Shown here piece by piece: positions 22,942 to 35,215 of a stretch of DNA of 64,000 nt. How positions within the stretch are numbered: the first letter of the stretch is position 1; each line of letters opens with the position of its first letter. Source of the stretch: Solea solea (Eukaryota; Chordata; Actinopteri; Pleuronectiformes; Soleidae). The translations under genes were made by a program, and so were the position numbers. Location: NCBI RefSeq assembly GCF_958295425.1, contig NC_081151.1:17986659-18050658 (forward strand), read 5' to 3'. The notes under the pieces are model-generated. The model had not been told where the DNA came from. It ran no database searches and saw only the letters and a program-made list of their open reading frames with translations.

Positions 22942-25900
22942 ATGGCGGACACATTAATGAAGGCGAGTGGAGACAGCTCTTCACCTGGTCCTCTTCGTGA
23001 ATCCAGGGAAATGTCTAGCTCCACGGACTGCCTGCTTGTGTTACTGAAGCTCCTCGCAGACTTCGGGAACGAGGTTGGTTTGACGCTGTTTGAACCGTGT
23101 TTCTCCGCAGCGACTGTTCTGTTTATCGCCCGCGTACGTAACTAGCGGTAAGCTAATGTTTTTAGCCACCGGGCGCGTTAGCAGAGCTGCTAGGTTAGCT
23201 GGCTCCGCCGTTCATTCATTGCTACTCGACATTCAAGCAGGCGAGTTTTATCACAGTTGAGCTGCAGAAAAGAAACGACCATAACGTTTATTTAAGTTAA
23301 AAATAATATGGATTCGATGCCTCCATTGAACGTCATCAAACCAGGAGCAGTTAATTAATGTTTGCGGGTTTTTTTCTTTTTGTCACACGATATGATCTCC
23401 TGCAAACCACTGCTTTGTCAGGCAAGAACAAAAGTGCACACATTAATGGAAAAACATCACTACTCGTCTGGCCGTCTATAGGGTCAGCAAGATCATTGGA
23501 ATACCACTGAAGAGGATTAGGGCCAAATGTAAATAAAAATAAAAAATAAAGCCTGACGTCCAAGATTAAAGTCAGAATTTACACAAAAGAAACAGAATTT
23601 CACAAATGAAAAAAGTCAGAGTTCTGACTAAATAATACAGCAGCCATCTGTGTCAGAAATCTGGAAATCCGATTTTTATAAGGTTAATCCTCCACTCCTT
23701 TCTTATTTAAACAAATGAACATATTTTTGTTCCCACAAACTCTTACCTAAATTCCGTTTAGTGAAATAAAACTTATTTTTTTCCACCCTAAAGGTGATTT
23801 GACAAAGGTATTACTGTTCTCGGTTGGAGGAAAAACTATTCCAACACAAAAATAAGTCTGCATCATACATCTGTCACCAGCTGCTCTGATTTCTAAACTT
23901 CTATGTCAAACATTGAAAATCCCATAATGTTCAACTTCTCCCGACATACCCAAAATTACATTGTATCTAGTTAAAATCCTTATTAAAGTCGCATTACACC
24001 ACAGTACAATTAGTGCTTCATAGTAAGATTCATTTATATTAAAATTGTGTATGGTAAGAACAACATAATCAATTTTGTACATAACCCCCGTTTCTAACTG
24101 TAAAACAAAACCAAAAATACAACACACACGTCTAAACTAAATCAACCTCTGTAAAATGAAATGTGTTAAAGCTAAATAAACATGTGTAATACGAAAATAG
24201 GGACCGCCTCCTGCATCACCACTAACATCAAATTATACCATATGTTTAAAAAATAAACAAACAAAAGCTAAGACTATTTATTACCAAATTATTTTGTTCT
24301 CTAAGAGGATGGATTAAGAAAGATGTTATTTCCCTATAATGCTCTGTCTGTGTTCCATGTTGTTTCTGATCAGCACCTCATGAACCAAAGATATTTAATG
24401 TGTACTAACAGGAACAGGAAAAATGCTATTATAGTTTAAAGAGGCTGGTGCCAGCAATCGATTCCCACCTTTTAAGCAATCTATTTTTATTTTTCAGGTC
24501 ATCAACCAAGTACTTTGCAACTACTTTGACAAATGTGCACATTATCCTACCAGCTTGTTAGTCCATGTTACACTCTGAATCTGCTCTATACTAATGTTCA
24601 GAGCAGTGTCACTTCACCTTCTTTATGTTTTTTTTTCCAATGAAGCTCAAATTAGGTGATGGTGCTTTGAGAATAGAAGTCAACACTGGTGCAGTGAGTC
24701 CTCCGTCTTCAGCTGCTAATGTGTACAGATGTTTGCAGGAACATATCAATAAATTACAGGTAATGTAGCCTCACTATTTATTTTTTATTTTTACATTTTA
24801 ATATTGGTTATATGGCATGTTAATGTTTTAAAATATAATTTTGGAGGCTATTATTTTGTTGTTATTATAATAATAAATTATTATTATTATAATAACATTT
24901 GAGCTGATAACAAGGGTCCATCCTTCATAAAATATTGTTTGACACAACTAATCATGTTTTTTCCCTGTATATTTAGGCCGTTTCAGAAAGCTTGAAGACA
25001 CTTGTGGATGCTGATAGTCGACAGTCATCTACAAGATACAACACTCCAGACGATGCGGCCACCTCATCTGCGCTCAAAGAGCAGACGACGGCTCTGTCGG
25101 AGCACCATCCTGCCTGTTTAGAGGCCACAGAAAGCCAGGCGTCGGCTGATGACGTCATGGTACAGATCAGAGCCGGGAAGTCAGAGGTAGGTCTCGGATC
25201 CGTCAAACTGATCCGTCAGCTGTTCTTGAGGCAACATTTTTAGCGCTCTCTTTACTCGCCGTCAAGCAAATGAATAATCATAAGTAATTGCTCCGGAGGA
25301 TGTGCACATGACGTGCAGCAGTGGAGCTCATGCTTGATGGGAGACCTGACAAGCTGCTATCGGCAGAGAGGAAGGGGTCCTTTAGTGCTGTGGTCGGGTA
25401 GAACAGACCACATTGCTGGAGCACTTTGAGAGAGGGCCAGGTCCTTGATGAATTATGAAGTGGATGCTCATTACTCTGAGATTGCATGTGGATGAAGGAC
25501 AAGAGGCCCCATTCTGTTGTGCATTTATTTTGGTAGCCAAGCAAACAGTATTCATATTCCATCATGTGATGAATGCGAGCAATTCAACTTTTTTTTTGGC
25601 TACCTGGAATCATTGCTTACCACATTTTTCATTCCATGTAATATAAATTGCTACATGCGTTTGATAGTTGTTAACACTAAGTAGGCAAAAAAAACACACA
25701 CACACAACTCATTGCATTCTTGACACCTATCAGTTCATTGTGTCTTATTATCTGTGTTGTCTCTCCACTGTGACCCTCAGATTGAGCGAAGAATATCTGC
25801 ATTTATGGAACGCAAGCAGATGGAGATCAATGAAAACAATGTGCGCGAGTTTTGCAACGTGATCGACTGCAATCAGGGTGAGAATGGGAGAGAGGCTGGG

Positions 25901-28900
25901 GGGGCGGGGTGGAGAGGGAGCCTGCAAACAGATTGCCAATGTTTGGGAGAGAGCTGATTTCCACAGGCGAGAGGTCAGGCTGAACTGCTCCAAGAGTGGG
26001 GCTGAAGTAGGTAACACACTCGGCCTCAAAATACAACCAGCTTAGGCGAAAAAAACATCAGACACAGGGCCCCCTTTTCTAATTCAAAGCCTGTGCAAAG
26101 ACACCTGAAATCCGGACGCGCTAATGGTGATAGCATTTGAGAGGACAAATATTCTTTTTAAAGGATGTATTTTTTTTTATTTATGTCTTTATATGGCATT
26201 CTGCTTACACTGTGAATGTGCTTTCCTTGTGCAGAAAACAGCTGTGCCAGAACGGATGCAGTGTTCACTCCATACCCAGGTTTTAAAAGTCACGTGAAAG
26301 GTAAGGGGGATGAAAAGTGCAACCTTAATTTTATTTTTAAATTACACACTTTTATAAAAGCTATTGATTCAAAAGATTCTTGTTTAAAAATGGCTTAATG
26401 AGGAATTCTTCTTTTTAATTCTTGGGACTTGCTGCTCGAAGTCTTATAAAATGTCTGATCAATTGCAATTGAAAGTTAATCAGTAACGGTTAACCTAAAG
26501 TGCTTGTAGTGAAAGACTGTGTTATGTAGTCAACTAGTTTGAATGTTATATTCTTTGACTGGCTAGTTACACGGGTGGTGAACACTTATGGGCCCCAGAC
26601 TCGTGGTGGGGGAGGCCAAGGAGAGGCTGGGGAGCCACACAGGGGACCGTTGACCAGACACTGCGGAAATGCAGCAATAGAGGAGCGACTTCACAACATC
26701 GAGACTCACCTGAAACTCCCAACAGGTCAGAGAAGGACAAACTCGCCTCACAGTTTTAATCTGTCTTGGTCTGAATTGTTCTGGTGCAACCCTCCAACGT
26801 GTGGATTTACAGTCAAACAGAATTGTACAATGTTTTATTCAAATGTATAGAAAATGAAGTCATGTGTTTTGTTTTATGTTTTTGATGACATCTCCCATTT
26901 CTGGAGCATCATTTTGTACTGTTAAGTTACAGTACAAAAAATATATCTGTTATAATAGATATAAAATCACCTGTAAGTATATATGTATATATATATATAT
27001 ATATATACAGTAATACGTCCACTGTCCACAAAAAGTCAAACGCTGCTCATGATTTCTCTGCAAGCGGCATCCTTTGAAAATGAATAGATAAAGCAGCCAA
27101 ATGTTGTCCATGCAACTTCCTCCCACGACCTGGCGCCGTCCGAATTCTTCCGTTTCCCCAAACTGAAGTCCAACTTGTGTGGTCGGCATTTTCAGAGTGA
27201 TTATCAGTGCTTTTGAGGAGTTTGTAAAGGCTCAAGATGAGGCCTTCATCCGTAAAGGGAGAGCAAAGCTTGGACATTAACGGACCAATTTAATTTACGT
27301 TCAAGGAGACTTTGATGAATAAAGCATTATCTGCATGAGGCCGATACCCTTTCGAAGTAAAAAAATACATTTATACACATAAACAATGTGACCAGACTAT
27401 GCTCCTGCTTTCTTTTATGCACATTAACATTCATTACTTACTTATTTGTTGAATTTGCTCTGTAAAACAATCAGTACACGGACTCTTCAACAAGCGTTTC
27501 ATTTCTCAGCGGGTCCGGTCCCACTGAGTGTGTACCAGAGGCTGAAGAAGCTGGAGGATCGCATCCTGGAGTTGGAAGGGCTTTCACCCGAGTACTTTGA
27601 GTCCACAGTGAGTCGTCTGCCTTTTTTTTAAAACAGCTAAACACACAATAACAACACATCGTGTGATCGTTTTTACAACCTTTAGTATGAAAAGAGACAT
27701 TTTTGTCCCTTCCCCACCCCAATAAAATTCAACTGGAGCTGCAAAACCTGTTTGACTAATAAATTCAAGACAATATCACATATAAAGTTTTTCATCCAGT
27801 TCAGTATTTAAAAAACAAAAACATTCTTTTTCAAAAGCTACAAAGAGCCACTGCAGAAGGGCTGATAAGCCACAGGTTGCAGACCCTCGTGTTAGGTGTT
27901 TAGTCATCAGGGAATGACGGCGAGAAATGAAGTCAAATGGAAAATAAAGGTACAATAATTAAAAAAAAAAAAATAGAAGCTTTGTTTTGTTCTGTGCAGA
28001 TACTGTATCTCTCGTTTTTAAAAGCACTTCATGCATTTTTTGAAAAACTAAATTAGGCTAAATTAGCCTGCAGTTGTCAGAGAGTGAGTCACACTATATT
28101 GGTGAGAAGCTTCCCGTCAGTTGCTGCCTTTGTGTACAGTGCCTCAGCACTGTACACAAAGGCATATGCAATACTGTGGGGCGGGGAACTGCCTGAGTGG
28201 AGTTTGTGTGTGTGATGCTAACAGTTTCCCCCTGATACTTCATCATGTTTCCTTACTCCTTACTACTTTACTTGAAATCAGAAACACAACACGTTTGGCT
28301 ACATTTACTTTTAACATTTAGGTCACTGCACTTGAGATATGATGACTTTTCTCGGCACGGCGGTGCTTTTTAGAGAAGCGCAGGCTCATAGAGTCATTTA
28401 TTGGACTTCATATTCAACCCCACAGACTTGAGGAGACACACACACACACACACAGAGACTCTAATTTCCCGTCTTGAAGGAGTGTGTCCAGTGTGTGTTT
28501 AGTTATCTGAGTAAGTGTGCTTGAGATATACTGCATGTCTCTTCACACTGGTATTTCTCAGCGCTGCATGCTGCTTCTGTGAGCGCGCCGCTTTCCATCT
28601 TCCTTTGACTCCCTGCATGTTTGTGCTCGCGCTGCAAAAGGATGTTGAATGTCTCTGAATAAACTGATGGGGTCTTTTATATTCGGGAGTACCACTTTTT
28701 TCTCTCCTGCGAAATCTGCAAAGTACTGTAGCTCGTTGTTCGGAGAGGAGATGTGCGAAGCTGGCCAACGTTGTCAGACATTTCAGTTAAATGACTTTTT
28801 AGAGTTGTCAAGCTGAGGAGTGTAAGACGGTCAGGTGAATCTGTTTTTCTACTTAAGTGGCAACCGGTCGTGACATCACCCATAGGAATGTAGACTCTTG

Positions 28901-30630
28901 GTTTTGAAGCCTCAGTATTGGCGATTTGCCTGGTGCCATGTTAGTGTTTTGCTAAAAAATAATTCCTAGAGCTCCAGTTTGCTCACGCCACCATGTTGGC
29001 AGGAAAAAGCTCCTGAAAAATGAGCAGTACCAGTGCCAGTTACAAGCTGTAAGAGTTCCCTGTCCACCTTAAATCCATGGTGATTGGCCATATGTAGAGC
29101 TGCAACTAATGATTATTTCCATAATCGATTAATCTGTCGATTAATCGTTTGGTGTTCAGAATATCAGAAAACCTTAAAAAATGTGGATCGGTGTTCGTCA
29201 AACCTGGAAATGATGATGTTCTCAAATGTCTTGTTTTGTCCACAAACCAAAATGATTGACTTTTATTGATTTCTTTGTTATCCAGAGCAAAGAAATAAAG
29301 AAAATATTCACATTTAAGAAGCTCAAACAATCGGAAATCTTGTTTTAATCATGAAAAAAGCTTCAAACCGATTAATCGTTTCGGCTCTAGCCATATGTCA
29401 CAGAACCTGACTGAATATATCTCATCTTACAATATCCCTGGGTGCAAAGTGGACGTTATTCCAAACCAGCAGCGCTACGTCTTCAACTTTCTGGTAAACT
29501 TGAACTCATTCTGCTCCAATTCAAGCCAATTTCTCACTTGTGCACCATTTTTTGGACGAATTGTAGCTTATCGTGTAGTAAACATGGGATAAGGAGCACC
29601 AATTAACCCCTCGCGACCAGCTCCCGATCGACAAAGTCGTAATGTCGGATAAAAAATCGAACCTGTTGAAATTTTGGTCGTTTGGCATCGCACGTAAATC
29701 CTGAGCTTTGGCTTTTCATCGCGTGCGATTTCGTCGCACAGTTTGCGCAGGAGGTTTACAAAACAGTGTGTGCCCAGCTTTACTCGTCCAGTTAATTAGC
29801 GTTGGCCCGTGTCACGATGCTGAATATGGCATTAAGATTCACAGCTTCCTAGTCGGCAGTAAAGGGGAAACAATCGTGCCCCCCCCCCCCCCATTTGTCT
29901 AATTAGGTCAACGACTACATGTTCAGTACCTTGATTTGACCTGTTCAAATTCTACATAATGCTTCTTTTTCTTTTTCGTATGTGTGTTTTTTCTTAATGC
30001 TTCCTTAAAATTGTTTTAATCGTTTTTGCCTCTACCTGTAAACAATGGCACAGAAAGCATAGTGTGTCATAATCAGTGACTAGCTTTATCGTGTTCTTCT
30101 CAAATCTCCTTTCTAAAGCTGTGTATTTCACGATGTCTGTATTGGGAAATGCCAAGTTGTAGTTTTACAGAATATCTTTCCATTAACTAGTGTCTGAGTC
30201 CTCTGAGTGAATTCTTTTTCAGTCCTTGGAGCAAAGTAAGACGAGTGAACAAAGTAGCTCGGTATGTTTTTCAAAGGTCGCGGTGGTTTGGAAATTGCAC
30301 TAATGAAAAAGGTCTAATGCGACCTTGTGTGTGTGTGTGTCTGTGTGTGCGCGCTTCTCTTTTTTTTCCATAGAGTCACCTGCACAAGCGACCAAAACCA
30401 TCTCCCGCTCAGGTTTGCAGCTCGTTTTTGTCTTCTTTCATCACACATTGTGAGGGGAAGGTTAACTTGTTTTGGTCATTTGATCAGATTTTCTTTTCCC
30501 TTTCCCGTCCCTTGTCCTTCAGGACTGCAGTCTCACGGAGCTGGATGAGAAGATCAATGCGGTGAAAGCAGCGCTGCTGAAAAGGGTGAATGGTTTTGGG
30601 CCTGGATATGGAACAGATTCTCAACTATAA
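22942..30630 (+). CDS. mbip: MAP3K12-binding inhibitory protein 1 (ATAC complex subunit), ten coding exons
   Basis: Exons are 22942-23073, 24646-24759, 24977-25186, 25781-25877, 26235-26300, 26567-26725, 27510-27607, 30223-30261, 30374-30412 and 30523-30630. All have GT-AG borders and consistent phases, and together give 353 aa (human 344). The conserved core runs from VQIRAGKSE through ERRISAFMERKQMEINENNV, FCNVIDCNQENSCARTDA, FTPYPGFKSHVK, RVVNTYGPQTR, VYQRLKKLEDRILELEG, LSPEYFES and LTELDEKINAVKAALLKR. The exon 7 and exon 10 segments are the predicted zipper/coiled-coil helices. The exon 1-3 N-terminus is divergent but aligns with the human helical region ending in LQ. The family binds and inhibits MAP3K12 (DLK) and scaffolds the ATAC histone acetyltransferase complex in the nucleus. 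The start chosen is the ATG in 'caatggcggac'. Exon 8 appears to be extra compared with human and may be optional; a protein without it would be 340 aa. Confidence 0.93.
27660..27893. mobile_element. Degenerate hAT-like fragment in mbip intron 7
   Basis: The right end 'agccacaggttgcagaccct' preceded by 'aaagagccactgcagaaggg' is the typical end of a fish hAT family whose other end reads CAGGGGTCTGCAACCTTTA (seen at 43167). The left part 'tttttacaacctttagtatg' then 'acatttttgtccc' is a mutated copy of that start. No target duplication was found. Confidence 0.5.
28126..28163. repeat. Perfect hairpin palindrome, 17 bp arms
   Basis: Arms 28126-28142 ('gcctttgtgtacagtgc') and 28147-28163 are exact reverse complements around the 4 bp loop 'ctca'. 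It lies in mbip intron 7 on the transcribed strand, so the pre-mRNA can form this stem. A CA tract follows at about 28437-28453. Confidence 0.85.
28865..29094. repeat. Old dispersed repeat hosting a MITE insertion
   Basis: The text 'gtgacatcacccataggaat' then 'tttgaagcctcagtattggc' and 'tcacgccaccatgttggc' resembles a common teleost repeat (recalled as 'gtcaccca.aggaat...gttttgaagcct...gccgccatcttg'). The hAT MITE at 29095 is inserted after it with an intact target duplication. Ends are not defined. Confidence 0.4.
29095..29389. mobile_element. hAT MITE with perfect 8 bp target duplication
   Basis: The element is 295 bp. The left terminus is TAGAGCTGCAACTAA, and the right terminus reads TAGAGCCGAAAC on the complementary strand. 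It is flanked by the exact 8 bp duplication GCCATATG at 29087-29094 and 29390-29397, diagnostic of hAT transposition. Copies of the same family lie at 37586-37880 (reverse) and about 57444-57779, with a degenerate relative at 7384-7829. It sits in mbip intron 7. It has no coding capacity, so it would need a transposase in trans. Confidence 0.88.
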
Positions 30631-30794
30631 TTAACACAAATCAATGCTCCAAACACACAACATTTGGTAATATGTTCCCTGTATTTCTTTTGTACTATGA
30701 GACTCATCAAAAAACAACAAAAAAACTTAATCCATACTTCATCTTGTGGCCCGTACACACACACACAGTACATTTTGTAGTTAAATGAATTGTA

Positions 30795-30800
30795 AATAAA
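30795..30800 (+). terminator. mbip: mbip polyadenylation signal
   Basis: AATAAA lies 165 bases after the mbip stop codon, followed by a T-rich stretch ('ggtgttttttctttcct'), a good downstream element. It predicts a short 3' UTR of about 190 bases. AATTAA-type variants occur further on. Confidence 0.6.
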
Positions 30801-30839
30801 GGTGTTTTTTCTTTCCTCAATGTAAACACAGACTTGTAA

Positions 30840-32320
30840 TTAAATAAGTTAACTGTTAAATGTAGTGCTCGTGTAGTCGGTCAAATGAACTAATAAACCA
30901 GTTCTTTTTATCCAGAATGTTAACATTAGAAGGTTTTTTTAAAATGTATAAATATTCAACCTCGTCGTTAAGTCCTTTCAAAGAGCTTTAATCTGCATTT
31001 ATGAAATACTAACTTTGTTTAATGTGAATAACACTTAAAAAGAACAGGAAATACATTTTATATAGATTTAGATGATGGCGTAATCCTGGCTTTGTGTGTG
31101 TGTGTGTGTGCGTGTGTCCTATCCATCTGCCTGACCGCTGTGTGATGGTGATCACCTCTAATGGTTGTCATTATAACAAATGACCTGATTACTGCATCTC
31201 TGTTTGAAAAACACGTCAGAGACCCAACAAACCAGCGTTAAATGGGACACCGCAGTGTCTGACACAGACGTGCTTATGAGAGTTGGAAGCTTTAACGCGG
31301 CAATAACCACACGATTCAACAAGGACTGAGAATGCAGTGAATGGTCATTTATATAAAAGAGTTGTTTTTTTTATATAGATTGGGACGTTGCATTGACGTC
31401 CATTCAAACAAAGCCGTATCCCTAATTTAAACCAAACTTTAACTTAAAACACAATTCAAATGTCATTCCTAAACTGCAGCAGGTCCTCAGAAATGAGGTT
31501 TCTGCCTCATTAGGGCCAGGTTTTGGTCTCCATGAGGACTACCGGTCCTGAAAATATACAAATTGACATTTGTGTACTTGAGTTCAAAGGTGAAGCCGAG
31601 TTGTTGCGACACCAAATCACAATGTAAATTATGACAACATCAAATTTGTGCATATTAATTCATTGTCTATTTGTACTGTCATTTCTATAGGACCTAATGC
31701 AGATGGTATGGCCTTGATACATTCATCATAACTTGAGTTTTTTACACACGTTTTGTTATGCATTGTGTAAAATACTATGAAAATAAGCAATAACTGCTAT
31801 CTATAGTCCTTGTGTACTTGGTCACGACTTTCAATTTGAGCCGAATTTAATACAATAATACAATTCCCCTTTAGTAAAAAAGTGACAAAATAAAAGCACA
31901 AGTGTGCGTTAGAGGAAGGTACTTGATAGAATAAAACACAATGTGGCATTTCTGAGTAAATGTTTCAACAGGTGAAACTTTCTCACGTCGCTCCCTGGAA
32001 ATGAACTGTAACTCCCCTTCCCTTTTCTCTGCGTTTGCTTTGTGCATCGTGTCAAGATTTATTTCAGAGTTGAGTGATGGAGTGATCGGAATACAACAGA
32101 AGACGCTGCATTGTGGTTCCTTTTCTTTCTTTTTTTTTTTTAAAGATATTTCATTCTTAACGGGGAAATTGGGATTTTTTTTTATAGCATTCACTCCCTC
32201 TTTCAGGTGTACCCCACTTGTTTGGCTCTGTCCGTCTCTTGCTCACAGACTGGAACCAACAAGGGGCCACAATGCTCTGGGAAGGGGAGCACTTCAGCTG
32301 TGGTTATGTGGATGTGTGTG
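30840..32320. other. Intergenic DNA with a dispersed repeat copy
   Basis: There is a TG run at about 31095-31110. The section 31380-31560 ('gcattgacgtccattcaaac', 'ggtcctcagaaatgaggttt', 'ttaaaccaaactttaact') is a diverged copy of the CA-flanked family seen at the left end of the window. No exon is recognised. Confidence 0.4.
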
Positions 32321-32364
32321 TGTTGGGGTTGGGGGGGCATGGGGGGGTTGGGGGGGTGGTTGTT
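32318..32364 (+). other. G-quadruplex-prone G-rich tract
   Basis: Consecutive runs of four to seven G separated by short loops ('ttggggttgggggggcatgg', 'gggggttggggg') satisfy the usual G4 pattern with at least four runs. The tract lies about 1.7 kb beyond the mbip stop codon. Confidence 0.6.
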
Positions 32365-32369
32365 CATTG

Positions 32370-34185
32370 TTCCCCCCGGAGCTTTTGTCTCAGACACAGT
32401 CCCCTTATGAGGGTTAATGAGGACAAATTGGTCTGCGTGTAACAAATGGATTATGGAGCTGAACAAAGAGCCGTATTTTGGTGGGCCCCCGCGTTTGCCG
32501 GGATCCACCCATCATATGTCCACTGAGCCGAGCGCGATGGCTCACTAAATATCACGTAATCGTCATCCTGTCTGCGTTATTAAGTGAGTGTGCGTCATGC
32601 GGGAAGCCTCTTTACTGCGAATTTAAGTTTATACCACAATCCAGCGATGCGCAGTCATAAAGTGACCCCGTCTTTTCCTCCCCAGTGCTTGTGTCAAGAA
32701 TATAAAGTCAGTAGGTCACCATTAGAGTCAGTGGTTGGTTGCTTTAAGGTTAGTTGGGCGTAGTGTAGCCTTTCAAATGAACAAAGAGCCACTTCCTCTT
32801 TGACTCTGTGTAATTCCTGCCTGTCAATCACTCCTCCCTCGGCCTGATTTCTTAGTAATATCCTTGGGAACCTTGGTTAAAAAAAAAAAAAAGAGACCCA
32901 GAGGTGTTCCTTGTGCTCTGTGGGTCCGGTTGTATTTTGTCGGTCGGGTCGGAGGAGAGGATTCATATCCATTCATATCTCAAACTCTTAATGGGCTCCA
33001 GACCCTCCAAAAAGAAAGCTCTTTCCTGTGACTCGTCAGCTCCAGTCTTTATTCATCTGTGGCTCCGTGTCAAGAAAGACTGTTGCTCGTTTGTGCCCCG
33101 AACAATGAGGAACAAGGCTGAATCTCTAGCCGGGAACAAAAGACGGAAAACAGGCTTTTCACTCTGCAGAACATTAGATTCTGACACATTTTGCCATGGT
33201 AGTTCCCCCCCACCCACCCCAACCCCACACACACACACTCACCCCTCCACCTCCTCCCCATCCTGAGTGCAGTGGCTCTGGTCTTTTAAAGAGACCACCT
33301 GTTGGCAACAAGCCTGTTCTTCATTACAGACAGTCCTATTATCACAGGGTGAGGAGCGCCACAGGCTAACTTTTTAAAGTTAACCCTGCTGCAGTTTCCA
33401 AAGTCGGTCGCGGAGGGAACTCGGATGACGTCGGTTTTCGCGCAGGAAAATCCATTACTGCCCGTAATTTTGTATCTTGTTCCCAAATCAGGGCTTTTGT
33501 CGCCGTGAGAGGGAAGTGCTTCATTCATGCCCTTGTCAGTCACAAATGTCACAAATAAAGAGGCTGAGGACACAGGCTGCTCGAGTGTTCTATAAGATTC
33601 GGGGGCCAATTTTGTATGCATTGTTTGGGGAAAACCCAAATGTGCTTACTGTTAAGTTGTCGATGGTGGTCTCATGTTTTTCACTCCGGCATTGTGAAGT
33701 TTTGTGGGTTTTTTTTGTTTTTTTTTTCTATTTGTCCTCTGGAAGCAAATCTGAGCAATTTTCGGCGCACTAAACATTAACATAACTGCAGCATGATAAT
33801 GCTTTTCGCGACAGTGTGAAAAATAAATAATACTGTAGGTGGCAAGACGAAGCAATCAAGTGCATACTCTTGGATTTGAATTGGACAAACACAGGAGCCA
33901 CAAGTGGTTGCGTTATTGTTTTGTTTATTTATTTTTTCCATTTGATTGTGTGGAGATTTTAAAGATTATACATATATATATAAATATATATATATATATT
34001 AATATATAGTTTCCTTTTTAAAAGTCCCTACAAACTCACCACTGAAATTCTGATTTCTTTTCACTGCTTTAAATTTGCTCTCACTCCATTAAAGCTGTAT
34101 GAATTAAAAAACAACAACAATATCCGTTCGATTAAAATGCGCTGAACCCTTTTTTATTCCAAAAGTGAATTTTACTGCTCAAAAA
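32370..34185. other. Gene-poor DNA, some enhancer-like blocks
   Basis: Balanced, repeat-poor stretches occur at about 32420-32880, 32960-33190 and 33400-33640, with a TA tract at about 33969-34008. The open frames here (up to 120 codons) lack splice support and recognisable domains. Some blocks may be conserved non-coding elements in the nkx2.1/mbip neighbourhood. Confidence 0.35.
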
Positions 34186-34189
34186 ACAC

Positions 34190-34420
34190 CTGTTGTTCAG
34201 CAGTTTTGATTGGATAAACGCCTCGTATAAACCCCACCCACCCTGCCCGTCTACTCCCCGTGTACGCACACAACCGCTCCCTCGGTCAGGTCTGATAGTA
34301 TTGTCTGACGGACCCGATTTTCTACGTAGGACACTGTGTTGCAAACAATGTATTGCGTTTGTTTACAATAGCAGAATGATAACGTTTAAAAAAAAATGAA
34401 CGTGCTGCAGCTTTAAAGTC
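34190..34420. repeat. Dispersed repeat, second copy
   Basis: This shares 'cgctccctc.gtca.gtctga' and 'tagtattgtctgacggacc' with 13740-13870 and ends in 'gctgcagctttaaag', a usual teleost repeat end. The class is unknown. A polyA run lies inside at 34388-34396. Confidence 0.5.
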
Positions 34421-34479
34421 ATTGGGGTTGTGGTGAAAACACTTAGTTTCTTCAGTCGTCCATAGATGAAAGTATTACA

Positions 34480-34590
34480 GTTTTCTAATTCTAAATGATG
34501 TATGAAAGTGTGAGTGAATGGGTGAATAGCAGAGTTAGTGTAAAGCAGCTTCCAGTGGTCATCAAGACTAGGAAAGGCAGGGGGCAAATT
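34480..34590. repeat. SINE-like tail
   Basis: The text 'gtgtgagtgaatgggtgaat' followed by 'gtaaagcagcttccagtggt' and 'catcaagactagg' is very close to the tail I recall for an abundant tRNA-derived fish SINE ('gtgaatgggtgaatg...taaagcgctttgagtggtcatcaagactag'). The head of the same type of element is seen in reverse at 37980-38045. Confidence 0.5.
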
Positions 34591-34689
34591 CTCTGACATT
34601 AAAACAGGCAAAATCCCTCTGCCGCTCTCATACCATCACTGTCGGAGCACATGCAGTACAGTTACACTTGTTTCACCCGCCGAAAAGAG

Positions 34690-35215
34690 GGGGGGTGGGG
34701 GGTACATGCACCTGTGAACCCCCCCCCACAAAACAGATATCACAAGAGAGGATCCCCCTGCAGCCCACAGGCTTCAGTAAGAGGCTGTCAGCTGCTCTCT
34801 GTGGCCCTGCTGCAACGGTTCCCCAGGCTCTCCGGAGTTAAATGTGCCTGCGGTATTGCCAGGAGGCAGCAGCGGGAGCTGAATTCAGGCAATTACAATC
34901 AAGTCAGGGCATAGTTAGTGCGTGGGCTCTGGCAGCACCTGAGCTGGATGCTGATGAGACACTTAGCCCCAAACCCTAGTGCATTGGCCCAGGCGCTGCA
35001 CAGATCAAGACCTCCCCCCCCCCCCCCCCCCCCCCCGCTCTCTCTCCCCGTCTCTGCCTCCCTCTTCCCACAGCAGCCGACCCCCTACTGGACACTTCTA
35101 CTTCCCTTCACCTCATTTAGGCCTCTAGTGCTCTCTCACCTTCCCTCCCTCTCTCTCTCTCCCTCTCTCCCTCTCTCCCTCTCTCTCTCACTGGCCCTCA
35201 CATTGCAATACTTCT
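34690..35215. repeat. G/C homopolymer tracts and CT-rich run
   Basis: A G-rich patch lies at about 34687-34704, followed by C8 near 34719-34728. A 23-base C run sits at 35014-35036, and (CT)n-type sequence at about 35145-35200. The C run is among the longest homopolymers in the window and could form i-motif or G4 structures. Confidence 0.8.

Noticed and set aside
24499..24560. Additional mbip exon after 'tttttcag'
   Set aside because: The acceptor is good, but the reading VINQVLCNYFDK does not align with the family, no donor with compatible phase follows, and exon 1 joins cleanly to 24646.
25748..26029. Antisense frames over mbip exon 4
   Set aside because: Shadows of the coding exon and its intron; no independent support.
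28126..28163. microRNA precursor hairpin
   Set aside because: The stem is only 17 bp with a 4 nt loop, too short for a typical pre-miRNA, and perfect self-complementarity is unlike animal miRNA hairpins.
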